From Vibrio navarrensis (GTDB lineage Bacteria > Pseudomonadota > Gammaproteobacteria > Enterobacterales > Vibrionaceae): a stretch of 64,000 nucleotides of DNA. Position numbers and translations under genes: made by a program. The stretch is from contig NZ_CP065217.1 of NCBI RefSeq assembly GCF_015767675.1, forward strand, positions 1,550,001 to 1,614,000, read 5' to 3'. The notes beneath the pieces are model-generated. The model searched no databases. It saw only the letters and a list, made by a program, of their open reading frames with translations, and was not told where the DNA came from. Shown here piece by piece: positions 9,506 to 19,006 of this stretch (position 1 is the first letter of the stretch; each line of letters opens with the position of its first letter).

Positions 9506-9726
9506 GTTTCACGTTCCTTATGTCGGCGCTTCCTCGCTAAGAAGAAGCTGCTTATCGTTATGGTTTTTCCCCGCTACCACAGCATGTATGTCGCAGGAAT
9601 AGAGAAAGGTTAAAAACCTGTTAACAAAATGTCTCTAATAGGAAGTTAAAAAAAATAACGGTCATAAAGTGAATTTTGTGCATAAAGTTCACGCCATCTC
9701 GTACGTTTTTGCCCAGCAATAGAAAC

Positions 9727-9737
9727 TGTCGACACTT
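9727..9737. promoter_or_regulatory. Putative GntR operator, tctC-proximal copy
   Basis: TGTCGACACTT is identical to the right-hand arm of the paired site at 9944-9955. It lies about 220 bases upstream of the tctC start. Confidence 0.55.
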
Positions 9738-9920
9738 ATCCATGTTTTGTTTGCGCTGAGTTGTTGCTATCGAGACTTTTCTTTTCAGTGCTAATGCCGC
9801 CTTTAAATGTTTTTATAGAATAAAAACAACAAGATAATATCAAATTCTGAACTGATTCTGGCTGGTTTCTTCAATTGATGGTTGTTTTGAATATAACCAT
9901 TGGGATATATACCTTAGTCT

Positions 9921-9955
9921 AAAGTGTCGACAGTTGGCTTGATTGTCGACACTTT
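9921..9955. promoter_or_regulatory. Putative paired GntR operator
   Basis: AAAGTGTCGACA (9921-9932) and TGTCGACACTTT (9944-9955) are perfect inverted arms separated by 11 bases, and each arm contains its own palindrome TGTCGACA. FadR-subfamily GntR dimers bind short palindromes of this kind, often near their own gene. The regulator starts about 60 bases downstream. Confidence 0.65.
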
Positions 9956-9985
9956 TATGCGCTATGTTAGCGTCAAGAGATAAAG

Positions 9986-9996
9986 AGTGTAGACAC
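9986..9996. promoter_or_regulatory. Degenerate operator copy
   Basis: AGTGTAGACAC differs from the AGTGTCGACA motif at one central base. It lies just before the chosen start of the regulator and would be inside the coding region if the upstream start at 9943 were used. Confidence 0.4.
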
Positions 9997-10017
9997 ATAA
10001 GCGTGTCTGGAAGCGTG

Positions 10018-10719
10018 ATGGAAATGAATGTCGAAGAGAGAGCTCACCTTAAAGTGCCAGTAAATGAGAAAGAAAATACCAAGTCAGAGACACTGACGGA
10101 GCTGTTGGTTGAAGCCATCATCAACGGCGACATGCTGCCGGGGAGTAAAATCTCGGAGCCGGAGCTGGCAAAACATTATCAAGTGAGTCGTGGGCCTTTA
10201 CGTGAAGCGATCATGCGGGTGGAGGGGCTGGGTTTGATTGAACGCGCTCCGCATATTGGCGCGCGCGTGATTACCTTCTCTCCAGAAAAACTGATTGAGC
10301 TGTACGCGGTGCGCGAAGCATTGGAGGGCATGGCAGCCCGATTGGCCGCACGTTACATCACTCAAGAAGAGTTGCTGAGTTTGGAACTGCTGCTTTCGAC
10401 CCATTCGAAACATATCGACGAAGTGGAAGGATCTTCGTACTTCCATCAACACGGTGATTTTGATTTTCACTACCGGATCATCAAAGCGAGTCGTAATCGC
10501 AAGCTCATCGCTTTGCTGTGTGACGAGCTCTACCACTTGCTGCGCATGTACCGTTATCAATCACCCAGAGCCCAATCGCGACCCAAAGAAGCGTTGGATG
10601 AACATAAGTATATTTTGCAGGCGATCCGTAATCGTGATGAAGAACTGGCAGAAATGCTGATGAGACGCCATATTTCAGGCAGTAGGAAACTAATTGAACA
10701 ACATATTCTGCAAGATTAG
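10018..10719 (+). CDS. GntR-family (FadR/FCD) regulator of the methylcitrate cycle
   Basis: A protein of about 233 residues. It has an N-terminal winged helix-turn-helix with the GntR pattern [20 protein letters not shown] and [16 protein letters not shown], followed by an all-helical FCD ligand-binding domain ([14 protein letters not shown], then conserved D and H residues around [11 protein letters not shown]). The frame is open from 9943, but the ATG at 10018 is preceded by GGAAG, and the upstream part contains operator-like sequence. The stop lies 11 bases before prpB, so it is the first gene of the prp operon and very likely its regulator. In enterobacteria this role belongs to an unrelated sigma-54 activator, PrpR. 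The effector is probably methylcitrate or propionyl-CoA by analogy. Confidence 0.9.
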   Translation: MEMNVEERAHLKVPVNEKENTKSETLTELLVEAIINGDMLPGSKISEPELAKHYQVSRGPLREAIMRVEGLGLIERAPHIGARVITFSPEKLIELYAVREALEGMAARLAARYITQEELLSLELLLSTHSKHIDEVEGSSYFHQHGDFDFHYRIIKASRNRKLIALLCDELYHLLRMYRYQSPRAQSRPKEALDEHKYILQAIRNRDEELAEMLMRRHISGSRKLIEQHILQD

Positions 10720-10730
10720 AGGAAAATGTG

Positions 10731-11630
10731 ATGAATTTATCCCCCGGGGCGAAGTTTAGACTCGCCGTCCAACAAAACGATCCGTTACAAATTGTCGGCA
10801 CGATCAACCCATATTGCGCCATGATGGCGAAAAAACTCGGTCATCAGGCGATTTATCTCTCTGGAGGTGGTATCGCTAACGCCTCTTATGGCTTGCCGGA
10901 TCTCGGCATCACCACACTCAACGATGTGCTGGTGGACGTGGAACGCATCACCAATGCGTGTGACCTGCCTTTATTGGTCGACATCGACACCGGTTTTGGC
11001 GGCGCGTTTAACATTGCCCGCACCATCAAAGCGATGGAAAAAGCCGGCGCAGCGGCGGTGCACATGGAAGACCAAGTGGCGCAGAAACGCTGTGGTCACC
11101 GACCCAACAAAGCGATTGTCAGCCAGCAAGAGATGGTGGACCGCGTTAAAGCGGCGGTCGATGCGCGCAGTAATCCAGAGTTTGTCATCATGGCGCGTAC
11201 CGATGCGCTGGCGGTTGAAGGTATGGACAGTGCCATTGAACGTGCCATTGCGTGCGTAGAAGCGGGCGCCGACATGATTTTCCCGGAAGCGATGACAGAG
11301 CTTAAGCAGTATGAGCAGTTCTCAACGGCGCTACAATCTGCTACGGGTAAGCATGTGCCTATTCTGGCCAATATCACCGAGTTTGGCCAAACGCCGCTGT
11401 ACGGCGGTGAAGAACTCGCCAAAGCGAAAGTGGATATGGTGCTTTACCCGCTGAGCGCATTCCGCGCGATGAACAAAGCGGCCGAGATGGTGTATCGCCA
11501 TCTGCTGGAGGTGGGCAATCAGGAAGCACTGCTGGGGCAGATGCAGACGCGCAAAGAGCTGTATGAATACCTCAACTATCATGATTACGAAGACAAGCTG
11601 GATCAGCTGTTTTCAGAAAAATCCTCCTAA
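10731..11630 (+). CDS. prpB: 2-methylisocitrate lyase
   Basis: A 299-residue enzyme of the isocitrate lyase/PEP mutase family. It cleaves 2-methylisocitrate to pyruvate and succinate, the last step of the methylcitrate cycle. The catalytic loop KRCGHRPNK has its cysteine near residue 121; methylisocitrate lyases carry this form, while isocitrate lyases have [14 protein letters not shown] and HMEDQ mark the Mg-binding barrel. The start is the ATG at 10731, with GAGGA 8 bases upstream; an overlapping GTG at 10728 is possible. It is close behind the GntR gene and 163 bases ahead of prpC. Confidence 0.96.
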   Translation: MNLSPGAKFRLAVQQNDPLQIVGTINPYCAMMAKKLGHQAIYLSGGGIANASYGLPDLGITTLNDVLVDVERITNACDLPLLVDIDTGFGGAFNIARTIKAMEKAGAAAVHMEDQVAQKRCGHRPNKAIVSQQEMVDRVKAAVDARSNPEFVIMARTDALAVEGMDSAIERAIACVEAGADMIFPEAMTELKQYEQFSTALQSATGKHVPILANITEFGQTPLYGGEELAKAKVDMVLYPLSAFRAMNKAAEMVYRHLLEVGNQEALLGQMQTRKELYEYLNYHDYEDKLDQLFSEKSS

Positions 11631-11792
11631 AAGGAAGCCTTTTGGTGGGGAAGCCCAAGAAAAAGTCGGAAATTGTACAGAGCCCTTAAGGGACAAACCC
11701 AATAACGTGAAACCGCTGCGCCATTGAGCATACGCTGATCCAACGAGGTCGATTCACCAGAATCTAAAGCGCAGCAAGAAAAGGAGTTCGAC

Positions 11793-12923
11793 ATGTCATC
11801 GAAAGAGCTAGGCGGAGCAGGTCTACGTGGTCAAAGCGCTGGAAGCACTGCTTTATGTACCGTTGGTAAAACTGGAACCGGTTTGACGTACCGCGGTTAT
11901 GACATCACAGATCTGGCAAATAATGCTCAATTTGAAGAAGTTGCTCATCTACTGTTGGTCGGTCATTTGCCAACGCAAGCCGAACTGGACCAATACAAAA
12001 CCCGTCTGATTGGCCTGCGCGGCCTGCCTCAGCCATTGAAAGAGGTACTGGAGCGCATTCCGGCCGACGCGCACCCGATGGACGTGATGCGGACGGGTTG
12101 TTCGATGCTGGGAAATCTGGAAACTGAACACGATTTTTCACAGCAGCTCGCCGCGACAGAGCGCATGCTGGCGCTGTTTCCGGCCATCATCTGTTACTGG
12201 TATCGCTTTAGCCATGATGGCGTGCGCATCGATACAGAAGACACCAGTGAAGACTGTATCGGCGGTTACTTCCTGAAAATGCTGACCGACAAAGCGCCAA
12301 GCGATCTATTCAAACAAGTGATGCACTGCTCGTTGATTCTGTACGCAGAGCACGAGTTCAACGCATCCACGTTCACGGCTCGCGTCTGTGCCTCCACCTT
12401 GTCTGATATTCACTCGTGCGTGACGGGCGCGATCGGTACGCTGCGCGGTCCGCTGCATGGCGGCGCGAACGAAGCGGCGATGGAGATGATCGAGAACTGG
12501 AAAACGCCGGATGAAGCGGAACAAAACATTCTGCGCATGCTGGAAAACAAAGAGAAAATCATGGGCTTTGGTCACGCGATTTACCGTGAGAGCGATCCGC
12601 GTAACGCCCTGATCAAACGCTGGTCGAAAGAATTGTCCGAAAAAGTCGGTGACACCCAACTCTATGCTGTTTCTGAGCGTGTTGAAGCGGTAATGAAACG
12701 CGAGAAGGGCTTGTTCTGTAACGCCGATTTCTTCCACGCCTCGGCGTATCACTTCATGGGTATTCCAACCAAACTCTTCACGCCCATCTTCGTGATGAGC
12801 CGTTTGACTGGCTGGGCTGCCCACGTGTACGAGCAGCGTGCGAACAACCGCATCATTCGTCCAAGTGCTGACTATGTTGGTCCGGATCATCAGCAATGGT
12901 TGCCGATTGAAAAACGCGGCTAA
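11793..12923 (+). CDS. prpC: 2-methylcitrate synthase
   Basis: A 376-residue citrate-synthase-family enzyme that condenses propionyl-CoA with oxaloacetate to 2-methylcitrate. Landmark segments are GLTYRGYDITDLA near the start, RGPLHGGANEAAMEM with the active-site histidine, and MGFGHAIYRESDPR with the second. The sequence is shorter than hexameric GltA enzymes, as is usual for PrpC. AAGGAG precedes the ATG. The position between prpB and acnD, within a complete cycle, makes methylcitrate synthase much more likely than a second citrate synthase. Confidence 0.96.
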   Translation: MSSKELGGAGLRGQSAGSTALCTVGKTGTGLTYRGYDITDLANNAQFEEVAHLLLVGHLPTQAELDQYKTRLIGLRGLPQPLKEVLERIPADAHPMDVMRTGCSMLGNLETEHDFSQQLAATERMLALFPAIICYWYRFSHDGVRIDTEDTSEDCIGGYFLKMLTDKAPSDLFKQVMHCSLILYAEHEFNASTFTARVCASTLSDIHSCVTGAIGTLRGPLHGGANEAAMEMIENWKTPDEAEQNILRMLENKEKIMGFGHAIYRESDPRNALIKRWSKELSEKVGDTQLYAVSERVEAVMKREKGLFCNADFFHASAYHFMGIPTKLFTPIFVMSRLTGWAAHVYEQRANNRIIRPSADYVGPDHQQWLPIEKRG

Positions 12924-12934
12924 CTCGCCAAGAA

Positions 12935-12990
12935 ATGACCGTGCCCAATAGGCGCGGTCATCAATTTAATGCGGTTCGCCGAAGGGCGAA
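12935..12990 (+). other. Paired hairpins between prpC and acnD
   Basis: ATGACCG (12935-12941) pairs with CGGTCAT (12955-12961), with an inner GCC/GGC extension. A second stem, TTCGCC/GGCGAA (12975-12980, 12985-12990), follows. Neither has a strong T-run, so within this operon they are more likely to modulate mRNA stability or partial read-through than to end transcription. Confidence 0.5.
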
Positions 12991-13071
12991 TTTGCCTGCC
13001 ACGGTTGTGACGCCCAAACAACTTAAAGCACTGGCGATACGCTTTCTGCTTTAAGTGGCAAGGGAATAGTA

Positions 13072-15687
13072 ATGAATCGGATGGATACTATGACCACTCA
13101 AAACGAAATGAACAGCCAATACCGCAAACTACTGCCCGGCACAAATATCCGTTATTTCGATGCCGAAGAAGCGGTCAACGCAATTGCGCCCGGTGCCTAC
13201 GCGACGCTGCCTTATACCTCACGCGTTCTGGCTGAAAACTTGGTTCGCCGCTGCGAACCCGAAGCACTGACAGACTCCCTGAAACAACTGATTGAACGCA
13301 AACGCGACCTTGATTTCCCCTGGTATCCGGCGCGCGTGGTGTGTCACGACATTCTTGGCCAAACCGCGTTGGTTGATTTGGCTGGTCTGCGCGATGCGAT
13401 CGCAGAGCAGGGCGGCGATCCAGCCAAAGTCAACCCGGTGGTGGAAACGCAACTGATTGTTGACCACTCGCTTGCGGTCGAACACGCAGGGTTTGAACCG
13501 GATGCGTTTGAGAAAAACCGCGCGATTGAAGATCGCCGCAACGAAGACCGTTTTCACTTCGTCGAATGGTGTAAAACCGCGTTTAAGAACGTCAGCGTGA
13601 TCCCTGCCGGGAACGGCATCATGCACCAGATCAACCTGGAAAAAATGTCGCCCGTGGTACAACTGAAAAACGGCGTGGCGTTTCCTGATACCTGTGTCGG
13701 CACCGACAGCCATACGCCGCACGTCGATTCTCTTGGCGTCATCGCGATTGGCGTCGGCGGTTTGGAAGCCGAAACTGTCATGCTCGGCCGCCCATCCATG
13801 ATGCGCCTGCCGGACATTGTCGGCGTAAAACTGATCGGCAAACGTAAACCGGGCATTACCGCCACCGACATCGTTTTGGCGATCACCGAATTTCTGCGCG
13901 GCGAACGCGTGGTCTCGTCTTATCTCGAATTTTTCGGTGAAGGGGCGAAACAGCTCACCATCGGCGACCGCGCGACGATTTCCAACATGACACCGGAATA
14001 TGGCGCTAGCGCGGGCATGTTCTACATTGATGAGCAGACCATCAACTACCTGAAACTGACCGGCCGTGATGCCGAACAAGTGGCGCTGGTTGAACAGTAC
14101 GCCAAACAAACGGGCTTGTGGGCGGATGCGCTGGAGACGGCGCAATACGAACGCGTATTGGAGTTTGATCTCTCCCAAGTAGAACGTAACTTGGCCGGGC
14201 CTTCCAACCCGCATCGCCGTCTTCCAACCTCGCAACTGGTGCAACGTGGCATTGCCGGAAAGTGGGAAGAGAAAGCGGGTGAAATGCCCGATGGTGCTGT
14301 GATCATCGCCGCCATTACCTCGTGTACCAACACCAGTAACCCGCGCAACGTGGTCGCGGCTGGCTTGGTGGCGAAAAAAGCCAATGAGCTGGGCTTGGTA
14401 CGTAAACCGTGGGTGAAAACCTCATTTGCGCCGGGCTCGAAAGTCGCCAAATTGTATCTTGAAGAAGCCAAGCTGCTGCCCGAATTGGAAAAGTTGGGCT
14501 TTGGCATCGTGGCGTATGCATGTACCACCTGTAACGGCATGAGTGGCGCGCTGGATCCGAAGATCCAACAAGAGATCATCGATCGCGATCTGTACGCGAC
14601 CGCCGTATTGTCGGGCAACCGCAACTTTGATGGTCGGATTCACCCCTATGCCAAACAGGCGTTTCTGGCCTCGCCACCGCTGGTCGTCGCCTATGCGCTG
14701 GCGGGTACGATTCGCTTTGATATCGAGCGCGATGCGCTGGGGCATGATGCCAACGGTAAGCCGATTTACCTCAACGATATCTGGCCAAGCGATGAAGAGA
14801 TTGATGCGATTGTGAATCAGCACGTTAAACCTGAGCAGTTCAATCAAGTCTACATTCAAATGTTTAAACTCGATGACGCCGAGCAAAACAGCAATCCACT
14901 GTACGACTGGCGCCCAATGAGTACCTACATTCGCCGTCCGCCGTATTGGGAAGGCGCACTGGCGGGTGAACGCACGCTTAAAGGCATGCGCCCATTGGCG
15001 GTGGTGGGTGACAACATCACCACCGACCACCTGTCGCCATCGAATGCGATTCTTGCCAGCAGCGCCGCGGGTGAATACCTGACTAAAATGGGCGTGCCGG
15101 AAGAGGACTTTAACTCCTACGCGACGCACCGCGGCGATCACCTGACGGCGCAGCGCGCAACGTTTGCCAACCCGAAACTGTTCAATGAAATGGTCAAAGA
15201 GAATGGCGAGGTGGTGCAAGGCTCGCTTGCGCGTATCGAACCGGACGGCAAAGTGACGCGCATGTGGGAAGCGATTGAAACCTACATGCAGCGCAAACAG
15301 CCGCTGATCATTGTGGCGGGCGACGACTACGGTCAAGGCTCCTCGCGTGACTGGGCAGCTAAAGGCGTGCGTTTAGCAGGTGTGGAAGCGATTGTCGCCG
15401 AAGGCTTTGAGCGCATCCACCGTACTAACTTGGTCGGCATGGGTGTGTTGCCATTGCAATTCAAAGAGGGCGTGAATCGCCTCACGCTGGGGCTCGATGG
15501 CACCGAACTGTACGACGTGGTGGGTGACATCAAGCCGGGCTGCGATTTGGCGCTGGTGATCACTCGTCAAAACGGCGAGAAGCTGGATGTCGCGGTGACG
15601 TGTCGTTTAGATACCGCCGATGAAGTGCATGTGTATAACGCGGGCGGTGTTCTGCAGCGTTTTGCGCAAGACTTTTTGGCCAGCTGA
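13072..15687 (+). CDS. acnD: Fe-S dependent 2-methylcitrate dehydratase AcnD
   Basis: An 871-residue aconitase-family enzyme with a 4Fe-4S cluster that dehydrates 2-methylcitrate to 2-methylaconitate. The three cluster cysteines are visible: C418 in SCTNTSNP, and C484 and C487 in CTTCNGMSG. GDNITTDHLSPSNAI and DDYGQGSSRDWAAKG belong to the C-terminal swivel domain. AcnD needs PrpF, encoded immediately downstream, to deliver the correct 2-methylaconitate isomer; this pair replaces PrpD of enterobacteria. An in-frame ATG at 13090 is an alternative start. The 148-base gap after prpC holds hairpins. Confidence 0.96.
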   Translation: MNRMDTMTTQNEMNSQYRKLLPGTNIRYFDAEEAVNAIAPGAYATLPYTSRVLAENLVRRCEPEALTDSLKQLIERKRDLDFPWYPARVVCHDILGQTALVDLAGLRDAIAEQGGDPAKVNPVVETQLIVDHSLAVEHAGFEPDAFEKNRAIEDRRNEDRFHFVEWCKTAFKNVSVIPAGNGIMHQINLEKMSPVVQLKNGVAFPDTCVGTDSHTPHVDSLGVIAIGVGGLEAETVMLGRPSMMRLPDIVGVKLIGKRKPGITATDIVLAITEFLRGERVVSSYLEFFGEGAKQLTIGDRATISNMTPEYGASAGMFYIDEQTINYLKLTGRDAEQVALVEQYAKQTGLWADALETAQYERVLEFDLSQVERNLAGPSNPHRRLPTSQLVQRGIAGKWEEKAGEMPDGAVIIAAITSCTNTSNPRNVVAAGLVAKKANELGLVRKPWVKTSFAPGSKVAKLYLEEAKLLPELEKLGFGIVAYACTTCNGMSGALDPKIQQEIIDRDLYATAVLSGNRNFDGRIHPYAKQAFLASPPLVVAYALAGTIRFDIERDALGHDANGKPIYLNDIWPSDEEIDAIVNQHVKPEQFNQVYIQMFKLDDAEQNSNPLYDWRPMSTYIRRPPYWEGALAGERTLKGMRPLAVVGDNITTDHLSPSNAILASSAAGEYLTKMGVPEEDFNSYATHRGDHLTAQRATFANPKLFNEMVKENGEVVQGSLARIEPDGKVTRMWEAIETYMQRKQPLIIVAGDDYGQGSSRDWAAKGVRLAGVEAIVAEGFERIHRTNLVGMGVLPLQFKEGVNRLTLGLDGTELYDVVGDIKPGCDLALVITRQNGEKLDVAVTCRLDTADEVHVYNAGGVLQRFAQDFLAS

Positions 15688-15701
15688 GAAGGAGTGATGC
15701 A

Positions 15702-16940
15702 ATGAGCAATGTCAGCATAGCTTCTCCATGGACCACCGCTGAGATGCTGTCTCAGTCCCTATCTTCTCAAACCCGAGTGCCCGCGACCTATATGCGTGGC
15801 GGCACCAGCAAAGGGGTGTTTTTCCGTCTACACGATCTGCCGCCTGCGGCGCAGGTTGCGGGAGCGGCGCGCGATCGCTTGCTCATGCGCGTAATTGGCA
15901 GCCCGGATCCGTACGGCAAACAGATTGACGGCATGGGCGGCGCCACTTCAAGCACCAGTAAAACCGTGATTGTGTCGAAAAGTGCCCAAGCGGATCATGA
16001 CGTCGATTATCTGTTTGGACAAGTGTCGATTGATAAAGCGTTTGTCGACTGGAGCGGCAACTGCGGCAATCTGTCGGCGGCGATTGGTCCGTTTGCGATT
16101 TACGCCGGATTTATTGCGCCCGAGCGCATTCCTCACAACGGTGTGGTTGAGGTGCGCGTGTGGCAAGTCAACATCAGCAAAACCATCGTCGTGCATGTGC
16201 CGATCAAAGATGGCTTGGTGCAGGAAACCGGTGAGTTTGAACTTGATGGCGTGACATTCCTAGCGGCGGAAATTCAGGTCGATTTTATGGACCCGGCCGA
16301 CGGTGAAGGCTCTATGTTCCCGACCGGAAATTTGGTCGATGATCTTGATGTTCCGGGCGTAGGCACATTTAACGCCACGCTCATCAATGCGGGCATTCCG
16401 ACGATTTTTGTTGATGCCGCGTCGATTGGCTATCAGGGCGCGGAGCTTCAGGATGACATCAACAACGACAGCAAAGCGCTGGCGATGTTTGAAACCATTC
16501 GTGCCTACGGCGCGCTGAAAATGGGGCTGATTCAAGACCTTAGTGAAGCGCAAACCCGTCAGCACACCCCCAAAATTGCATTTGTCTCCAAACCGCAAAC
16601 CTACACCGCATCCAGCGGCAAAACCGTTGCAGCCAGTGATGTAGATGTCCTGGTGCGCGCGTTATCGATGGGCAAATTGCATCACGCCATGATGGGGACC
16701 GCTGCCGTTGCCATCGCTGCCGCGGCGTGTGTGCCAGGAACGCTGGTGAATTTGGCCGCCGGTGGCGGAGAGAAAACGTCGGTGACCTTTGGTCACCCTT
16801 CGGGAACATTAAAAGTTGGCGCCAGTGCAAGCGAAACGACGCAAGGTTGGGTGGTAGAAAAAGCCGTGATGGGTCGCAGCGCACGTATTTTGATGGAAGG
16901 CTGGGTGCGCGTGCCCGCAGAAACCATCAACCACGGCTAA
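15702..16940 (+). CDS. prpF: 2-methylaconitate cis-trans isomerase PrpF
   Basis: A 412-residue protein with the diaminopimelate-epimerase-like fold. It isomerises 2-methylaconitate so that the AcnD product can be hydrated to 2-methylisocitrate. PATYMRGGTSKGVFF at about residues 27-41 and GNCGNLSAAIGPFAI at about residues 115-129 are family landmarks, and GGATSSTSKTVIVS lies between them. AAGGAG precedes the ATG, and only 14 bases separate it from acnD, so the two are translated from one message. Confidence 0.95.
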   Translation: MSNVSIASPWTTAEMLSQSLSSQTRVPATYMRGGTSKGVFFRLHDLPPAAQVAGAARDRLLMRVIGSPDPYGKQIDGMGGATSSTSKTVIVSKSAQADHDVDYLFGQVSIDKAFVDWSGNCGNLSAAIGPFAIYAGFIAPERIPHNGVVEVRVWQVNISKTIVVHVPIKDGLVQETGEFELDGVTFLAAEIQVDFMDPADGEGSMFPTGNLVDDLDVPGVGTFNATLINAGIPTIFVDAASIGYQGAELQDDINNDSKALAMFETIRAYGALKMGLIQDLSEAQTRQHTPKIAFVSKPQTYTASSGKTVAASDVDVLVRALSMGKLHHAMMGTAAVAIAAAACVPGTLVNLAAGGGEKTSVTFGHPSGTLKVGASASETTQGWVVEKAVMGRSARILMEGWVRVPAETINHG

Positions 16941-16965
16941 GCCAGAACAATCAAGGAGAAGCACC

Positions 16966-18846
16966 ATGTCTGCATATTTAAAGGAATATCAATGGGCAAA
17001 GGATGAGCCGCAAGCGTTCTGGAAAGCTCAAGCCCAAAACATCGACTGGTTTGAATTCCCTCAAACCATTTTGCAAGAAGACGAGCACGGCATTGAACGC
17101 TGGTTCCCGGATGGTTTGCTCAACACCTCGTGGTTGGCGCTGGATTACCACTGTGAACAGGGTCGCGGCGACCAAACGGCGCTGATTTACGATTCGCCGG
17201 TGACGGGTAAAAAACAGCGATACAGCTACACCGCGCTGCGAGATTGTGTTGCGCGCGTGGCGGGTATGTTGGCCGAGCAGGGTGTCACCAAAGGCGATCG
17301 CGTGATCATCTATATGCCGATGATCCCGGAAGCGGCGATGGCGATGCTAGCGTGCGCGCGTTTGGGGGCGATTCACTCGGTGGTGTTTGGCGGTTTTGCG
17401 CCAAACGAGCTGGCAGTGCGGATTGAAGACGCCGAGCCAAAAGTCATTATGACCGCCTCATGCGGTGTGGAAGTCAACAAAGTGATTCCTTACAAGCCTA
17501 TGGTCGATAAAGCGATCATGGACAGTCGTTGGAAACCGGAAAAAGTGTTGGTGTATCAACGCCCGGAGTGTCTTGCCGATTTAACCAGTGAACGCGATCT
17601 GGAATGGAACACGCTGATTCAAAGCGCGCTGCCGCATGCGTGTGTGCCCGTGCTGGCAACGGACCCGCTTTACATTCTTTACACCTCAGGAACGACAGGC
17701 AAACCCAAAGGTGTGGTGCGTGACAACGGCGGTCATGCCGTCGCGATGAAATACTCGATGAACTGTATTTACAACATGCCGCAAAATGGCGTGTTCTGGG
17801 CCGCATCGGATGTGGGCTGGGTGGTGGGGCATTCTTACATTGTGTATGCGCCGCTGATTCACGGCTGCACAACCATTTTGTATGAAGGCAAACCAGTGCG
17901 TACGCCGGATCCAGGTGCATTCTGGCGCGTGTGTCAGGAATACAAAGTCACTGCACTGTTCTCGGCGCCAACGGCTTTCCGAGCCATCAAGAAAGAAGAT
18001 CCAAATGGCGAGTATCTTAAGCACTATGACCTGTCGAGCGTGAAAACCATCTTTATGGCGGGTGAACGTTTGGATCCGCCAACTTTAGAATGGGTCGAAT
18101 CGCAAACCGACAAACCGGTCATTGACCACTGGTGGCAAACCGAAACGGGCTGGGCGATTGCCGGCAACCCAACGGGCATTGAACTGATGCCGATTAAAGC
18201 GGGTTCAGCGACTAAGCCGATTCCGGGGTATCAAGTGGAAATCCTCAATGAACTGGGCGAGGTGCTGCCGCCGAATCAGCAAGGCTTTGTGGCGTTGAAA
18301 CGCCCGTTGCCGCCAAGCTGTTTGCCGACTGTATGGCGTAATCACGACCGTTTTGAGTCCGGTTATTTGTCGCAATTCCCAGGTTACTACGTCTCAGGTG
18401 ATGGCGGTTATCTGGATGAAGATGGTTACCTGTTCATCATGGGCCGCATTGACGATGTGATTAACGTTGCGGGTCACCGTCTCTCGACTGGTGAAATGGA
18501 AGAGATTGTTGGCGCGCACCCAGCGGTGGCGGAATGCGCGGTGGTGGGTGTGCATGATGAACTGAAAGGGCAGTTGCCAATCGGGTTTGTGGTGCTCAAA
18601 GATGGTGTCAAAGTCGATGAACTGCAGTTGGAGCAAGAGCTTATCGGCAAAGTGCGAAACGAGATTGGTGCGGTGGCCTGCTTTAAACATGCCATGGTTG
18701 TCGAACGTTTGCCCAAAACCCGATCGGGTAAAATATTGCGCCGCACCATTCGCCAGATCGCAGATGGTGAGCAATACGTCGTTCCCTCCACCATTGATGA
18801 CCCCTCTAGCTTGAATGAAATTGAGAAAGTACTGCATCGAGAGTGA
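16966..18846 (+). CDS. prpE: Propionyl-CoA synthetase
   Basis: A 626-residue acyl-CoA synthetase that activates propionate to propionyl-CoA, the entry step of the cycle. The AMP-binding P-loop YTSGTTGKPKGVV is near residues 240-252, WWQTETGW near residue 385, and the C-terminal catalytic lysine in KTRSGKILRR near residue 590. That lysine is a known acetylation or propionylation site in this family. AAGGAG precedes the ATG, 25 bases after prpF. It is the last gene of the operon, and a terminator follows. Confidence 0.96.
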   Translation: MSAYLKEYQWAKDEPQAFWKAQAQNIDWFEFPQTILQEDEHGIERWFPDGLLNTSWLALDYHCEQGRGDQTALIYDSPVTGKKQRYSYTALRDCVARVAGMLAEQGVTKGDRVIIYMPMIPEAAMAMLACARLGAIHSVVFGGFAPNELAVRIEDAEPKVIMTASCGVEVNKVIPYKPMVDKAIMDSRWKPEKVLVYQRPECLADLTSERDLEWNTLIQSALPHACVPVLATDPLYILYTSGTTGKPKGVVRDNGGHAVAMKYSMNCIYNMPQNGVFWAASDVGWVVGHSYIVYAPLIHGCTTILYEGKPVRTPDPGAFWRVCQEYKVTALFSAPTAFRAIKKEDPNGEYLKHYDLSSVKTIFMAGERLDPPTLEWVESQTDKPVIDHWWQTETGWAIAGNPTGIELMPIKAGSATKPIPGYQVEILNELGEVLPPNQQGFVALKRPLPPSCLPTVWRNHDRFESGYLSQFPGYYVSGDGGYLDEDGYLFIMGRIDDVINVAGHRLSTGEMEEIVGAHPAVAECAVVGVHDELKGQLPIGFVVLKDGVKVDELQLEQELIGKVRNEIGAVACFKHAMVVERLPKTRSGKILRRTIRQIADGEQYVVPSTIDDPSSLNEIEKVLHRE

Positions 18847-18866
18847 TGGTTGTCTCAAGAAAAGTA

Positions 18867-18902
18867 CCAGTCCCGCTGATAAATGGCGGGATTGGCGTTT
18901 TT
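18867..18902 (+). terminator. Terminator of the prp operon
   Basis: CCAGTCCCGC (18867-18876) pairs with GCGGGATTGG (18886-18895), ten pairs including one G-U, followed by CG and five T. Confidence 0.75.
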
Positions 18903-19006
18903 GGCTACGCGACTCCAGCGTGATAACTGTCGGAGCAACAACAAATTTTCTTGCTATCCTCCTTTGCGCGCGACACACTGTCGTTTTGTAATTGATTGAT
19001 CTCTCC

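Larger units (their letters stand above)
9506..10017. promoter_or_regulatory. Divergent control region between tctC and the GntR regulator
   Basis: This AT-rich region of about 510 bases holds no convincing gene. For the regulator, TTGTTT (9882-9887) and TATATA (9906-9911) with an 18-base spacer are a plausible sigma-70 promoter. The paired TGTCGACA operators then lie just downstream of the predicted transcription start, a position suited to repression. No clear promoter for tctC could be assigned by eye. Confidence 0.5.

Noticed and set aside
8984..9613. Plus-strand frame of 209 codons opposite tctC
   Set aside because: The translation is histidine/arginine-rich shadow sequence; tctC has a signal peptide, ribosome site and family motifs.
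9660..9695. CRP site near tctC (GTGAA...TTCAC)
   Set aside because: The arms are about 13 bases apart instead of the spacing of a CRP site.
13219..14244. Minus-strand frame of 341 codons inside acnD
   Set aside because: It lies fully opposite a well-supported enzyme gene in GC-rich sequence, where long antisense frames are expected, and its translation resembles no family.
14422..15336. Minus-strand frame of 304 codons inside acnD
   Set aside because: Same reason: an antisense shadow of acnD with no recognisable domain.
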